From Maribacter sp. (GTDB lineage: Bacteria > Bacteroidota > Bacteroidia > Flavobacteriales > Flavobacteriaceae), in the NCBI GenBank assembly GCA_020629415.1, contig JAHDDL010000010.1, positions 1-64,000 on the forward strand: 64,000 nucleotides of DNA, given 5' to 3'. This document shows positions 18,103 to 26,432 of this stretch, in pieces (the first letter of the stretch is position 1; each line of letters opens with the position of its first letter). Below the pieces are notes generated by a model that saw only the letters and a program-made list of their open reading frames with translations, was not told where the DNA came from and made no database searches. The translations under genes and the position numbers were made by a program.

Positions 18103-19350
18103 ATGGACGGTAAAATTTTATACATTTTAGCATTTATACTACTTGGTTGTTCCAATAAAAAAGAAGAACAAACCACCTCATTTACCAAACCCGCGGTAGA
18201 AATAATTTCCAATACCACCAACAGTATTGCGGGTGAAGCAATTACACTCGTATTCAAAACTGAAGCAGATGTTAACACTATTAAACTGTACATAAAAAAT
18301 GCATTTGGCAGTACGTTTTTGTCTCCCACGATATCCGAAAACGAAAATATTGTATTCCACATTCCTAAAAACTACACTAGAATTGCCGGTCCGTGTAAAT
18401 GGAAACTACTGCTAGAAGGGCACAACATACAAGAGGGGAAATTTGATGTTGCAACCAATGCGCCTAAAGCTACATATATAGAATCATATTTTGGTCCACG
18501 TAGCGTTACAGCAGGTTATAATGATTACTCTATGTTAACCATTGCCCCTACCGATGCTTTCGACAACCCCTTGGATGACGGCACCAAGATTACAGTAAAA
18601 TATCAGTTTCAAGAAAATATCGATGAAACAGAAATTGAAACAGAAAGTTTTTTTGCTTTTTACAATGTTAGGTCCACTTTAAAATCTGGCAGAATATTGG
18701 TAACCGCGGAATGTAACGGCACGACCTCCAAAGAACTTGCTACGATCGTATATCCGGATAATGCCACAGATTTTACTATAAGCGGTACTAGCGCACATAA
18801 TTATGCGGATGGCAACCAAATAATCACCTTTACTTCAGATATCATCAAAGACAAGTATGGCAACATTGTAACTAATGGTACATTGGTAACCTTTGTTATA
18901 AAAACGGACAAAGATGCTTACCTATATACCATAGGGACAACCATAAACGGTATAGCCGAAGCAAAAACACTACACCCAGATGAAGCTGCCAATTGGGAAA
19001 TACAGGCATTTGTAACCGGAGCCGCGGAAAGCAACACTACCAACTTTACTTTTAACGCTGCTATTAAAGACTACCCCGTTCATTTTTCAAAAGGAAATAG
19101 AAATTTGGATATTGGACCGTTTGAAAGTTTTATGAAACAGTTAATACCTGATGGGCTATTGACACAATTGGATATTTACGATGCTAATGGTACATATATA
19201 GACACTAAAAAAACAACATCTAAAAACGGAGTATGTACAATATTTTTAGGCGAGCATTTTCTTGAAGATGGCGACTATATTTTAAAATTGACCGCTGCAG
19301 GTATTACAAAAGAATTCAGAAAGAATATTCATGGCGATACAGTTAAATAA
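18103..19350 (+). CDS. Lipoprotein with invasin/Ig-like repeats
   Basis: A 415-residue lipoprotein. The signal MDGKILYILAFILLGC gives a lipid-modified Cys16. The rest is beta-rich with at least three Ig-like units, two of which show the Big_1/invasin pattern (APTDAFDNPLDDGTKITVKY near residue 150 and DIIKDKYGNIVTNGTLVTF near residue 245). A C-terminal beta-sandwich (about 325-410) resembles carboxypeptidase-regulatory modules. It has no enzyme motif. Packed between the GT-C-like protein and the GH5-type hydrolase and overlapping the latter by 20 bp, it is probably a structural or substrate-binding part of the same envelope complex. Confidence 0.75.
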   Translation: MDGKILYILAFILLGCSNKKEEQTTSFTKPAVEIISNTTNSIAGEAITLVFKTEADVNTIKLYIKNAFGSTFLSPTISENENIVFHIPKNYTRIAGPCKWKLLLEGHNIQEGKFDVATNAPKATYIESYFGPRSVTAGYNDYSMLTIAPTDAFDNPLDDGTKITVKYQFQENIDETEIETESFFAFYNVRSTLKSGRILVTAECNGTTSKELATIVYPDNATDFTISGTSAHNYADGNQIITFTSDIIKDKYGNIVTNGTLVTFVIKTDKDAYLYTIGTTINGIAEAKTLHPDEAANWEIQAFVTGAAESNTTNFTFNAAIKDYPVHFSKGNRNLDIGPFESFMKQLIPDGLLTQLDIYDANGTYIDTKKTTSKNGVCTIFLGEHFLEDGDYILKLTAAGITKEFRKNIHGDTVK

Positions 19351-20878
19351 AACACTATACAGAACTGTGTTAATAGTCACATTCTTGGCTATCAACACAC
19401 TAATAATATATGGAATAGGTGCTGCTTGGACCTTTATGAATACCGGTGCGGACAAAACTTCTATGCTGCATTTAGAGGTACCTATGGAAGATGTTTACAA
19501 GCCAAACCTCAACTGGACAAATTTAGACAACCCGGGCCGTCCTATGGAAAAGCAAGCCTTGGGTGAGATTACCAATGATTATATGAATGCATGGCACGTA
19601 AGAAATATTGCCTACAAAAAAAATGACCGTTACGGAATTGAAGATTTTTATACGGACAGTGCACGTGTAAGACTATATGACATAATAGACTTAAATCTAA
19701 AGAACAATCATTGGTACAAACGTACCACGCTAAACCACAATCCGGCATTGGATTTTTATACGGCAGACGGTACCATGGTGGTGTTCAAAGACCATAATGT
19801 TGAAGAGTACCAAGAAGCCTATGAGGGCGAAAGTCTTCTTTTTAAGGAAAAAGACACGACCAGCTACCAGGTTATGATGCTGTTGGAGGACGGATTTTGG
19901 AGAATTAGACATCTAAAGGAAATTGCCGCTCCTATTGACACTTCCAAAATAAAAAAACGAAATATAGAGGCGCAACTTAAAAAAATCAATACTCAAAAAG
20001 GTCTTAACTACTATCCTAAAGACTCCCCTTGGGATACTTTTGGCAAACGTTTTAACGACACCATCATAGAAAAAGATTTTGAAATAATACACGATATGGG
20101 TTTAAATACAATTCGTGTTTTTATTCAATATGAGGATTTTGGCAAAAATAGGGTCGATGCAAAAAAGCTTGACCTTTTAAAGAAACTATTGGATAAGGCA
20201 GAAGACAACAACTTGGATGTTCTTATAACCCTATTCGATTTTTATGGAGATTATGATATTTCTAATTGGACATTGACCCATAGACATGCAGAAGCAATTG
20301 TAAATGCGGTAAAGGACCATCCGGCTCTTGTAGGGTGGGATATTAAAAATGAACCCGATCTGGATTTTGAATCTAGAGGGAAAGAAAATGTCTTACAATG
20401 GCTAAAACAAATGATTTTAGAAATTAAAAATTGGGATACCAAAAACCCGATTACTATAGGTTGGTCTAGTCCAGAAGCTGCTTTAAACCTATCTGAAGAA
20501 GTTGATTTCATTTCTTTTCATTATTATAAACAACCTGAATATTTTATAGAATCGTTTAAAATTCTAAGGTATTTAACACCAAACAAACCTATTGTGTTAC
20601 AAGAATATGGAGAATCTAGTTATGACGGTATGTGGAGCTTATTTTCTGGCTCTAACGAAAAACAGGCAGCTTACTATAAAGAAATGCAAGGGTATCTAGC
20701 ACAAGAGAACATTCCATATCTATTTTGGACACTTTATGACTTTAAAAAAGTACCTAGCTCAGTTGCAGGTAGCTTACCTTGGCGAACAAAAAAACAACAT
20801 TTCTTTGGTGTTTTAGATTCTGTAGGAAATAAGAAACCCTCATATTATGAATTGGTTATAAAAAATAACACGAAATAA
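19331..20878 (+). CDS. Membrane-anchored GH5-type glycoside hydrolase with NTF2-like domain
   Basis: A 515-residue protein anchored by one N-terminal span (residues 12-33). Residues 75-200 form an NTF2-like domain (TNDYMNAWHVRNIAYKKNDR). Residues 225-510 are a TIM-barrel hydrolase of the cellulase (GH5) clan, with acid/base E341 in IKNEPD and nucleophile E425 in LQEYGES. Other barrel residues include SFHYYKQPEYF and LFWTLYDF. The ATG at 19331 overlaps the previous gene by 20 bp. Hydrolases in EPS loci usually trim or release the polymer (compare PelA, BcsZ), which is the inferred role here. It could also remodel a glycan outside the EPS pathway. Confidence 0.83.
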   Translation: MAIQLNKTLYRTVLIVTFLAINTLIIYGIGAAWTFMNTGADKTSMLHLEVPMEDVYKPNLNWTNLDNPGRPMEKQALGEITNDYMNAWHVRNIAYKKNDRYGIEDFYTDSARVRLYDIIDLNLKNNHWYKRTTLNHNPALDFYTADGTMVVFKDHNVEEYQEAYEGESLLFKEKDTTSYQVMMLLEDGFWRIRHLKEIAAPIDTSKIKKRNIEAQLKKINTQKGLNYYPKDSPWDTFGKRFNDTIIEKDFEIIHDMGLNTIRVFIQYEDFGKNRVDAKKLDLLKKLLDKAEDNNLDVLITLFDFYGDYDISNWTLTHRHAEAIVNAVKDHPALVGWDIKNEPDLDFESRGKENVLQWLKQMILEIKNWDTKNPITIGWSSPEAALNLSEEVDFISFHYYKQPEYFIESFKILRYLTPNKPIVLQEYGESSYDGMWSLFSGSNEKQAAYYKEMQGYLAQENIPYLFWTLYDFKKVPSSVAGSLPWRTKKQHFFGVLDSVGNKKPSYYELVIKNNTK

Positions 20879-20884
20879 TGGTAT

Positions 20885-20911
20885 AAAAAAAGGCTGGTTA
20901 CCACACCAGCC
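20885..20911 (-). terminator. Rho-independent terminator after GT4 copy 1
   Basis: On the minus strand GGCTGGT pairs with ACCAGCC over a 6-base loop and is followed by seven T residues. It ends the transcript that carries receiver-GT2 copy 2, flippase copy 1 and GT4 copy 1, and lies just past the end of the convergent hydrolase gene. Confidence 0.9.
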
Positions 20912-20935
20912 CTCAAATACTAACCATATCGATTC

Positions 20936-22165
20936 TTAGTGAACCAATTTTTTCTCCACAGCGGCTATATCTATATTAAAACCGGTTTCTTTAGACTTTT
21001 GTATTGCCTTAAAATAGTCTATATACATCTGTGTAATAGCGGACATTGGTAATGAGCATGCCGCTTTATAATTTTGTTTTGCAAGTTGTACACGGTACGT
21101 GTCGTCCGTAATAATTTTTTCAATGGCATTTGCCAATGACGACGTATCATGCGCATCAAAAAACTCGCCAACATAGCCTTCTTCTTTTACCAAAACACTT
21201 AAATCACCTAAATCTGGTAGCGCTACTGCATTACCATAACTACCTGCTTGATGCAATACGCCAGAACTGCCAGTGGTAGAAGTATATGGAAAAACGGTAA
21301 CAGCACTATCTCCAAATATTTGGGGCACATCTTCTTCCGCTACATAACCAGTATATCTAATTTGTGGTACATGACTATATTTCTGCTTCATTTCTTCCAA
21401 ATATCCAGGTGTATTGGGGCTATCCGTACCTGCAATGACAATTTCAATATCTTCATTGGTACGAGCTCTAATTTGTTCTACGGCCTCTATGAGAATTTCA
21501 ACCTTTTTGTAGGTACCGAATTTACCGAATGCCATTACTTGTTTAGGACCTTCAGGAAGTTTAAAATCTGGTTCCGGGGGAGTTTCAAAAGCTCCATGAG
21601 GTATCAATGCTACGTTCTTAACCTTATACTTATCTTCTAATGTAGTTACATATTTGCTTATAGTAACCGCAAGAACATCAGATGCCAAAACAAATTTTGT
21701 CAACGTTGTACCTATAAAATTATAGATACTTTGCAACACTTTATTTTTAGTAAAACCTGCATTTTCCAAATCTACCTGCTCAAGAATATTATGCAACAAT
21801 GAGATGGTAGGTATACCTTTGCTCTTACAAATAAAAGGAAGCATAAGCCCTAATGCCGCAGGTATCTTTTTATCGCCAAATTTTAAAAACTGTAGATTAA
21901 ATAAGACCGCATCTGGTTTTACCTTTGATATGGTCTTACTGATATTGAATATATTGCTATAACTATTAAAGCTCCAACATTCCTTTACCGTAATTTTACA
22001 ACCTTCGCCCTCAAAATTTAAATCTTTAGGACCATCGGTTCTATCTGTAATCAGTATCAATTCTGTCACCTCTTCTTGCAGTCTAAAATGCTTTACCAAA
22101 TAATAACCATATTCTGTTAAGGTTACTTTGCTAGGTGGGTATGCGGTTACAATGGCTAATTTCAT
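20936..22165 (-). CDS. Family 4 glycosyltransferase (copy 1)
   Basis: A 409-residue GT-B-fold glycosyltransferase. The N-terminal domain opens MKLAIVTAYPPSKVTLTEYG. The C-terminal donor-binding domain has KQVMAFGKFGTYKKVEILIE, the TGYVAEEDVPQIF segment, and FPYTSTTGSSGVLHQAGSYG, which replaces the usual EGxxxxxxEA motif of GT4. It is cytoplasmic and probably adds a sugar to a lipid-linked or growing EPS chain. It is the last gene of an operon behind flippase copy 1 (69-bp gap). It is collinear and very similar over its whole length to the GT4 at 24938-26167. Confidence 0.88.
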   Translation of the reverse strand: MKLAIVTAYPPSKVTLTEYGYYLVKHFRLQEEVTELILITDRTDGPKDLNFEGEGCKITVKECWSFNSYSNIFNISKTISKVKPDAVLFNLQFLKFGDKKIPAALGLMLPFICKSKGIPTISLLHNILEQVDLENAGFTKNKVLQSIYNFIGTTLTKFVLASDVLAVTISKYVTTLEDKYKVKNVALIPHGAFETPPEPDFKLPEGPKQVMAFGKFGTYKKVEILIEAVEQIRARTNEDIEIVIAGTDSPNTPGYLEEMKQKYSHVPQIRYTGYVAEEDVPQIFGDSAVTVFPYTSTTGSSGVLHQAGSYGNAVALPDLGDLSVLVKEEGYVGEFFDAHDTSSLANAIEKIITDDTYRVQLAKQNYKAACSLPMSAITQMYIDYFKAIQKSKETGFNIDIAAVEKKLVH

Positions 22166-22234
22166 TTGATTTGTATTTTATTAAATAGGTCTAATTTTTT
22201 TTTAATGTAGCTATACTAGATATGTATAAATAAT

Positions 22235-23491
22235 TTATTCTTGGATGATTTTGGAATCTACTTTGTTCTTAATGATAAAAAATAAGAGTTGCGCTACCAG
22301 TAATATGACCATTGCAATAATTTGCATATGTACTACTGTTTCTAAATTATTATGATATATCATTATCAGGGCAACTTGAGAGAAACCTAATAATCCTGAC
22401 AGTATTACGGGCGCGTATTGATTTAATGATAAAAAATAATAAGCAAATATGTTCGATATAGCGAACAGCGAGGTTGCCAACGCATATTTCCACAATAAAT
22501 GGGCAATGGACAAATAAGCATCACCGAACATTAATGTAATAATTAGATTGGGGAAAAGAAAGCACACAAATACAATAAACGTAGATAAACCACCAATAAA
22601 GAATACATACTTAAAGAGAACGGGAGCAGTTGGCTCACCATCCTTTTGTTTCTGAATTACGGTTGGCATCAATAGCATTACGAACATCCAAGCAACAAAA
22701 TAAACAACCCTACCGATCAACGCCAATGATGAATACAAGCCCGCTTGTTTATCATCAAAATAATGCTTGACCAATAGAATATCACTATTGTTTATAATAA
22801 TTTGAGTAAGCTCATACCCGGCAGTTAATCCTATAAATATCCAAACCTGTTTTAGATCTGCGGCAGCTAACTTATCTTTAGAAAATACCTGAACACCTTT
22901 AAAATCTGAAGGGTATAGGCCAAACACAAAAGAAAGGGCTATACCTGTAGCAATTAATATACCCGGTTCAAAAGGCACTAAAAGCAAAAGGGCAAAAGTA
23001 AGGAGCAGTCTGCTCCACATTTCCGTTTGGTAGGTACCTGCCAATTTTCCAAAATCATGGCCTCCTTGAAATCTTCCCCTATTTACACTCATAACAAAGT
23101 ATAAGGGTATGGCAACCGCAAAAATCATAAACATATAATGGTTCTGGGTATTGAACAGTTCTTGAAGATTCTTGGAAAAAATGAGAACAGCAATACCGGT
23201 AAATACGCCAAAAACCAGTGCATACCTATACATGGTATTTTTAAATGCTATCCAGGTATAATCTGTAAACAATACCGCAAATTTTGTTGTGGCCAATTGA
23301 AATGTCATTCCCACAAAAGAAAGTACCAATAGTAACGTGACCAATAATGCAGCATCTGCAAAAGCTTCAGGACCTAACAATCTACCTAATAATAAATTGT
23401 ACAGGTAATTACCGCCATTTACCAACAAAGCACTACCCATAAACAATTGTTTAGGGGAGATTCGCTTAAGGGCTAATTTTATTGCTGTCAT
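22235..23491 (-). CDS. Wzx/PelG-type polysaccharide flippase (copy 1)
   Basis: A 418-residue membrane protein with about 12-14 spans and the layout of the MOP exporter superfamily (Wzx, MurJ, PelG). The first helix segment is LFMGSALLVNGGNYLYNLLLGRLLGPEA, cited here only by its NGGNYLYN and GRLLGPEA motifs. It should move lipid-linked sugar or chain across the inner membrane. It sits 36 bp after receiver-GT2 copy 2 and 69 bp before GT4 copy 1 in one operon. The protein at 26433-27680 is a paralogue of the same length class. Confidence 0.87.
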   Translation of the reverse strand: MTAIKLALKRISPKQLFMGSALLVNGGNYLYNLLLGRLLGPEAFADAALLVTLLLVLSFVGMTFQLATTKFAVLFTDYTWIAFKNTMYRYALVFGVFTGIAVLIFSKNLQELFNTQNHYMFMIFAVAIPLYFVMSVNRGRFQGGHDFGKLAGTYQTEMWSRLLLTFALLLLVPFEPGILIATGIALSFVFGLYPSDFKGVQVFSKDKLAAADLKQVWIFIGLTAGYELTQIIINNSDILLVKHYFDDKQAGLYSSLALIGRVVYFVAWMFVMLLMPTVIQKQKDGEPTAPVLFKYVFFIGGLSTFIVFVCFLFPNLIITLMFGDAYLSIAHLLWKYALATSLFAISNIFAYYFLSLNQYAPVILSGLLGFSQVALIMIYHNNLETVVHMQIIAMVILLVAQLLFFIIKNKVDSKIIQE

Positions 23492-23527
23492 TTTAATAGG
23501 TAATTTTTGGGGGGTTAAGAGGTATGG

Positions 23528-24667
23528 TTATCGATAAACAACTGCAATTTTGGCAAGTTGGCCAACGATTTTCACAGAGTCTTTCATTGACAGTTTAGAT
23601 CCGTCTGCGTGTATCCATCGCTTTAAAGGCTGCTCACAAATAAGTTTCACAGCTTCTTTCTTACCAAAGTATTTTCTCATTCGTATAAACATTTCAACAT
23701 CGAACAGCCACTTGGTAATAAATGGTTTAGAAAACATTAGCGGTACCACAGAACGGTCCATGACCTTGGCTCCGCATTGTGTATCGTTAAACGGCATTCT
23801 TAAAATAGTACGTATGATGAGGTTAATTGTCATACTTATGATCTTACGGGCAGACTCTTTGGTAATATCCGCACCCATTCTACTCATTCTAGAACCGCTG
23901 ACAATTTTAAAATCAGATTTATCAAGTGTTTCTACCAAGTCATCAAAATCTCTAAAATCCGTGGAAAGATCGGCATCTAAAAAGCCTATATAATCTAATT
24001 GAGGGTCTTTGGCCATATGTAACATACCTAAGCGTACCGCTTCTGCCTTACCGCCATTTTTTTCACAATCGTAAATACTAATATTACTTTCGTTACCTTT
24101 TCTCAGTTCTTCTAAAACTTCTAAGGTTTTATCTGTACTACCATCGTTTACAAAACAAAGATGATAACCGAGGTTACTGTGCGCAAAATCCCTAAATTCT
24201 TTACCTAAAAGGCGTTCTTCTTCATTATAACAAGGTATGACAACTCCCACGCAATTCTTTTGCAGCATTCTACCCGTACCGGCAGCGTCAGTATTAATTT
24301 CTATTACCGGTGCGCCAATTAGTCTTTTAATACGAGCACTCATTTCTGACAAACTCACAGGTTTCTTCATATAATCATCGATCCCTAGCGTAAAGCCATC
24401 CATAATTATATTCTCCTGTGTATTACCGGACATTACTAAAACAGGAGTATCCTTTCTACTGCCTGCTTTTATATATTTAACAACTTCTAGACCGGACATG
24501 TCCGGCATATTGATATCAACAAGCACCAAATCCGGTTTAAAGGAATCATATAAGTTTATGCCTTTTGTACCAGAATCAGCGGTCATTACATCATAACCTA
24601 GTTCGGTAAGTCGTTTTTCAACAGATAATAAAATAAGCTGTTGATCATCTATAGTTAGTATTTTCAT
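23528..24667 (-). CDS. Response-regulator receiver fused to family 2 glycosyltransferase (copy 2)
   Basis: A 379-residue paralogue of the protein at 13558-14724 with the same two domains. The receiver has D7/D8, phosphoacceptor D51 (LVDINMP), S80 and K102. The GT2 domain has VVIPCYNEEERL, FVNDGSTDKT and GFLDADLSTDF. It lacks the 9-residue insertion of copy 1, so its receiver has the normal beta3-alpha3 spacing. It is the first gene of the operon with flippase copy 1 and GT4 copy 1. I found no LytTR-type site upstream, so its transcription may be controlled differently from copy 1 while the protein stays open to phosphorylation. Confidence 0.88.
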   Translation of the reverse strand: MKILTIDDQQLILLSVEKRLTELGYDVMTADSGTKGINLYDSFKPDLVLVDINMPDMSGLEVVKYIKAGSRKDTPVLVMSGNTQENIIMDGFTLGIDDYMKKPVSLSEMSARIKRLIGAPVIEINTDAAGTGRMLQKNCVGVVIPCYNEEERLLGKEFRDFAHSNLGYHLCFVNDGSTDKTLEVLEELRKGNESNISIYDCEKNGGKAEAVRLGMLHMAKDPQLDYIGFLDADLSTDFRDFDDLVETLDKSDFKIVSGSRMSRMGADITKESARKIISMTINLIIRTILRMPFNDTQCGAKVMDRSVVPLMFSKPFITKWLFDVEMFIRMRKYFGKKEAVKLICEQPLKRWIHADGSKLSMKDSVKIVGQLAKIAVVYR

Positions 24668-24764
24668 GCTATAAGTAAGTAAGATTTAACTTACATATAA
24701 CGCAGTATTTTACAAAAATTGTAAGATTTAAACAGATAAATAGTAAAATAATATTAAAGTCAAG

Positions 24765-24776
24765 TTGGTTAAACCT
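24765..24776. repeat. TTGGTTAAACCT repeat, copy A
   Basis: This 12-mer occurs about 100 bp upstream of receiver-GT2 copy 2 and again at 26285-26296 upstream of GT4 copy 2. Its core GGTTAAACC is nearly palindromic. It could be a second shared operator of the EPS genes. Confidence 0.35.
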
Positions 24777-24882
24777 CTGAAACTTACCTAAAAACGGGTG
24801 TTTTTAATATCATTTACATTCAAGAAAACTTGTTTGTTAAAAATCATTTTACGTATTAAAACCACTATTATTGGTATTAAAT

Positions 24883-24916
24883 AAAAGGGAGCAGCTAACC
24901 ACACTACTCCCCTTTT
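24883..24916 (-). terminator. Rho-independent terminator after GT4 copy 2
   Basis: On the minus strand an 8-bp stem (GGGAGTAG with CTGCTCCC, one G-T pair) closes a 9-base loop and runs into TTTTAT. It lies about 25 bp past the GT4 stop. Confidence 0.82.
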
Positions 24917-24937
24917 CACTAAACCTAACCAAATAGT

Positions 24938-26167
24938 TCATGCCATTAATTCTTTTTCTACCAAAGAAACGTCTAACGTAAATCCTTTAGATTTTGCCAA
25001 TTGTAATGTTTTAAAATATTCAATGTACATTCCTGTAATAGTTGACATAGGTATTGAACAAGCCGCCCTATAATTTGCCTTAGACAAATACTTTCTGTAA
25101 GAGTCATGTGCTAATATATGCTCAATGGCTTCTGCCAAGGAGGCTGCGTTTTCAGGCTTAAAGAATTCACCCTTATAACCTTCTTCTTTTACCAATATAC
25201 TTAAGTCCCCCAAGTTAGGTAATGCTACTGCCTTACCGTAACTACCTGCCTGATGCAATACACCAGAACTACCTGTAGTAGAAGTATACGGAAAAACCAC
25301 TACGGCACTTTCATTAAAAATGACCGGCACATCTTCTTCTGCTACATAACCTGTAAAACGTAGCTGTTCTACATGTGCATACTTCTTCTTTATACCGTCT
25401 AAATAACCTGGTGTATTAGGGCTATCGGTACCTGCAATTACAATTTCAATATCTTGGTTGCTACGTTTTCTGATCAACTCTACTGCTTCTATCATAATCT
25501 CTACCTTTTTATAGGTACCAAATTTGCCAAAAGCCATTACTTTTTTTGGTCCAGATGGTAATTTATAGTTTGGCTCTGGTGGAGTTTCAAAAGATCCGTG
25601 CGGAATTAAGGCTACATTTCTTGACTGATATTTATCTTCTAAAATAGTTTGATATTTACTTATAGTCACCGCTACAATATCTGAAGCCAATACAAATCTT
25701 GTAAGCACGTTACCGGCAAAATTATACATCTTCTTTAAAAATGTGTTAGAGGTAATACCGGCATTTTCTAAATCTACTTGTTCCAGTATATTGTGCAACA
25801 AAGAAATGGTAGGTATACCTTTTAATTTTGATATAAAGGGTAACATTAAGCCAAGTGCCGCAGGTATCTTTTTGTGCCCGAACTTTAAAAATTGCAAATT
25901 GTATAATACGGCATCGGGCTTTGCCGAGGCTATGGCTCTATTAATTTTAAAGAAGTTGGTGTAACCATTAAAATTCCAACATTCTTTTACCGTAATCTTA
26001 CAACCTCCGCCCTCAAAGTTTAAATCTTTTGGACCATCAGTTCTATCGGTTATTAAAATAATTTCCGTTATATCTTTTTGAAGTCTAAAATGTTTTACCA
26101 AGTGATAACCGTATTCGGTCAATGTTACTTTACTTGGCGGATAAGCGGTTACAATGGCAAGTTTCAT
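24938..26167 (-). CDS. Family 4 glycosyltransferase (copy 2)
   Basis: A 409-residue GT-B glycosyltransferase collinear with the GT4 at 20936-22165, sharing the MKLAIVTAYPPSKVTLTEYG start, KKVMAFGKFGTYKKVEIMIE and FPYTSTTGSSGVLHQAGSYG. The ATG at 26167 is chosen over an in-frame TTG at 26188 because it matches the paralogue's first residue. It has its own promoter with a LytTR-type site (26206-26275), and a hairpin separates it from the flippase gene upstream, so it is probably transcribed alone. Sugar donor and acceptor are unknown. Confidence 0.88.
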   Translation of the reverse strand: MKLAIVTAYPPSKVTLTEYGYHLVKHFRLQKDITEIILITDRTDGPKDLNFEGGGCKITVKECWNFNGYTNFFKINRAIASAKPDAVLYNLQFLKFGHKKIPAALGLMLPFISKLKGIPTISLLHNILEQVDLENAGITSNTFLKKMYNFAGNVLTRFVLASDIVAVTISKYQTILEDKYQSRNVALIPHGSFETPPEPNYKLPSGPKKVMAFGKFGTYKKVEIMIEAVELIRKRSNQDIEIVIAGTDSPNTPGYLDGIKKKYAHVEQLRFTGYVAEEDVPVIFNESAVVVFPYTSTTGSSGVLHQAGSYGKAVALPNLGDLSILVKEEGYKGEFFKPENAASLAEAIEHILAHDSYRKYLSKANYRAACSIPMSTITGMYIEYFKTLQLAKSKGFTLDVSLVEKELMA

Positions 26168-26205
26168 AAGGTTAAGTTTATAGTTCAACTGGGTTATTGT
26201 TGTTA

Positions 26206-26275
26206 CAAATATCCAACTAAGAGAAAGAAATTTAGGGCCATATTAGGTGGATCAAGAGTTACTGTAGACGAATGG
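26206..26275 (-). promoter_or_regulatory. LytTR-type tandem site plus -7 element, GT4 copy 2 promoter
   Basis: On the minus strand CCATTCGTCTACAGTAA starts at 26275, with a degenerate second half GATCCAC 21 bp on, ending at 26247. GATATTTG (26213-26206) begins exactly 62 bp from the first base and is one base off TAnnTTTG. Predicted start near 26201, 34 bases before the ATG. The first 17 bp are identical to the site at 14812-14828. Confidence 0.75.
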
Positions 26276-26284
26276 AAGAAATGC

Positions 26285-26296
26285 TTGGTTAAACCT
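26285..26296. repeat. TTGGTTAAACCT repeat, copy B
   Basis: Second copy of the 12-mer at 24765-24776, here 10 bp outside the LytTR-type site of the GT4 copy 2 promoter. The position suggests a second binding factor or an old shared leader carried along with the gene duplication. Confidence 0.35.
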
Positions 26297-26380
26297 TATG
26301 CAGTCTTATCCAATTATTATCTATCCTCCATATAGCACTGCTTAAATATGCCAGTTTTTATAATAGTTTTGGACATGCAA

Positions 26381-26411
26381 AAGCCCGAAGAGGGGGAGTT
26401 TCTTCGGGCCG
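26381..26411 (-). terminator. Terminator hairpin after flippase copy 2
   Basis: GCCCGAAG (26383-26390) pairs perfectly with CTTCGGGC (26402-26409). On the minus strand the stem is followed by TTTTGC, a short T-tract. It lies about 22 bp past the flippase stop and would insulate the GT4 copy 2 gene from flippase transcription. Confidence 0.7.
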
Positions 26412-26432
26412 GGCATAGCAACTTTTTAAATA

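Noticed and set aside
24668-24937. LytTR-type site expected upstream of receiver-GT2 copy 2
   Set aside because: The nearest candidate, CCGTTTTTAGG (about 24785-24795), has no -7 element at 62 bp and lacks the CKACAG spacer, so I do not count it with the other four.
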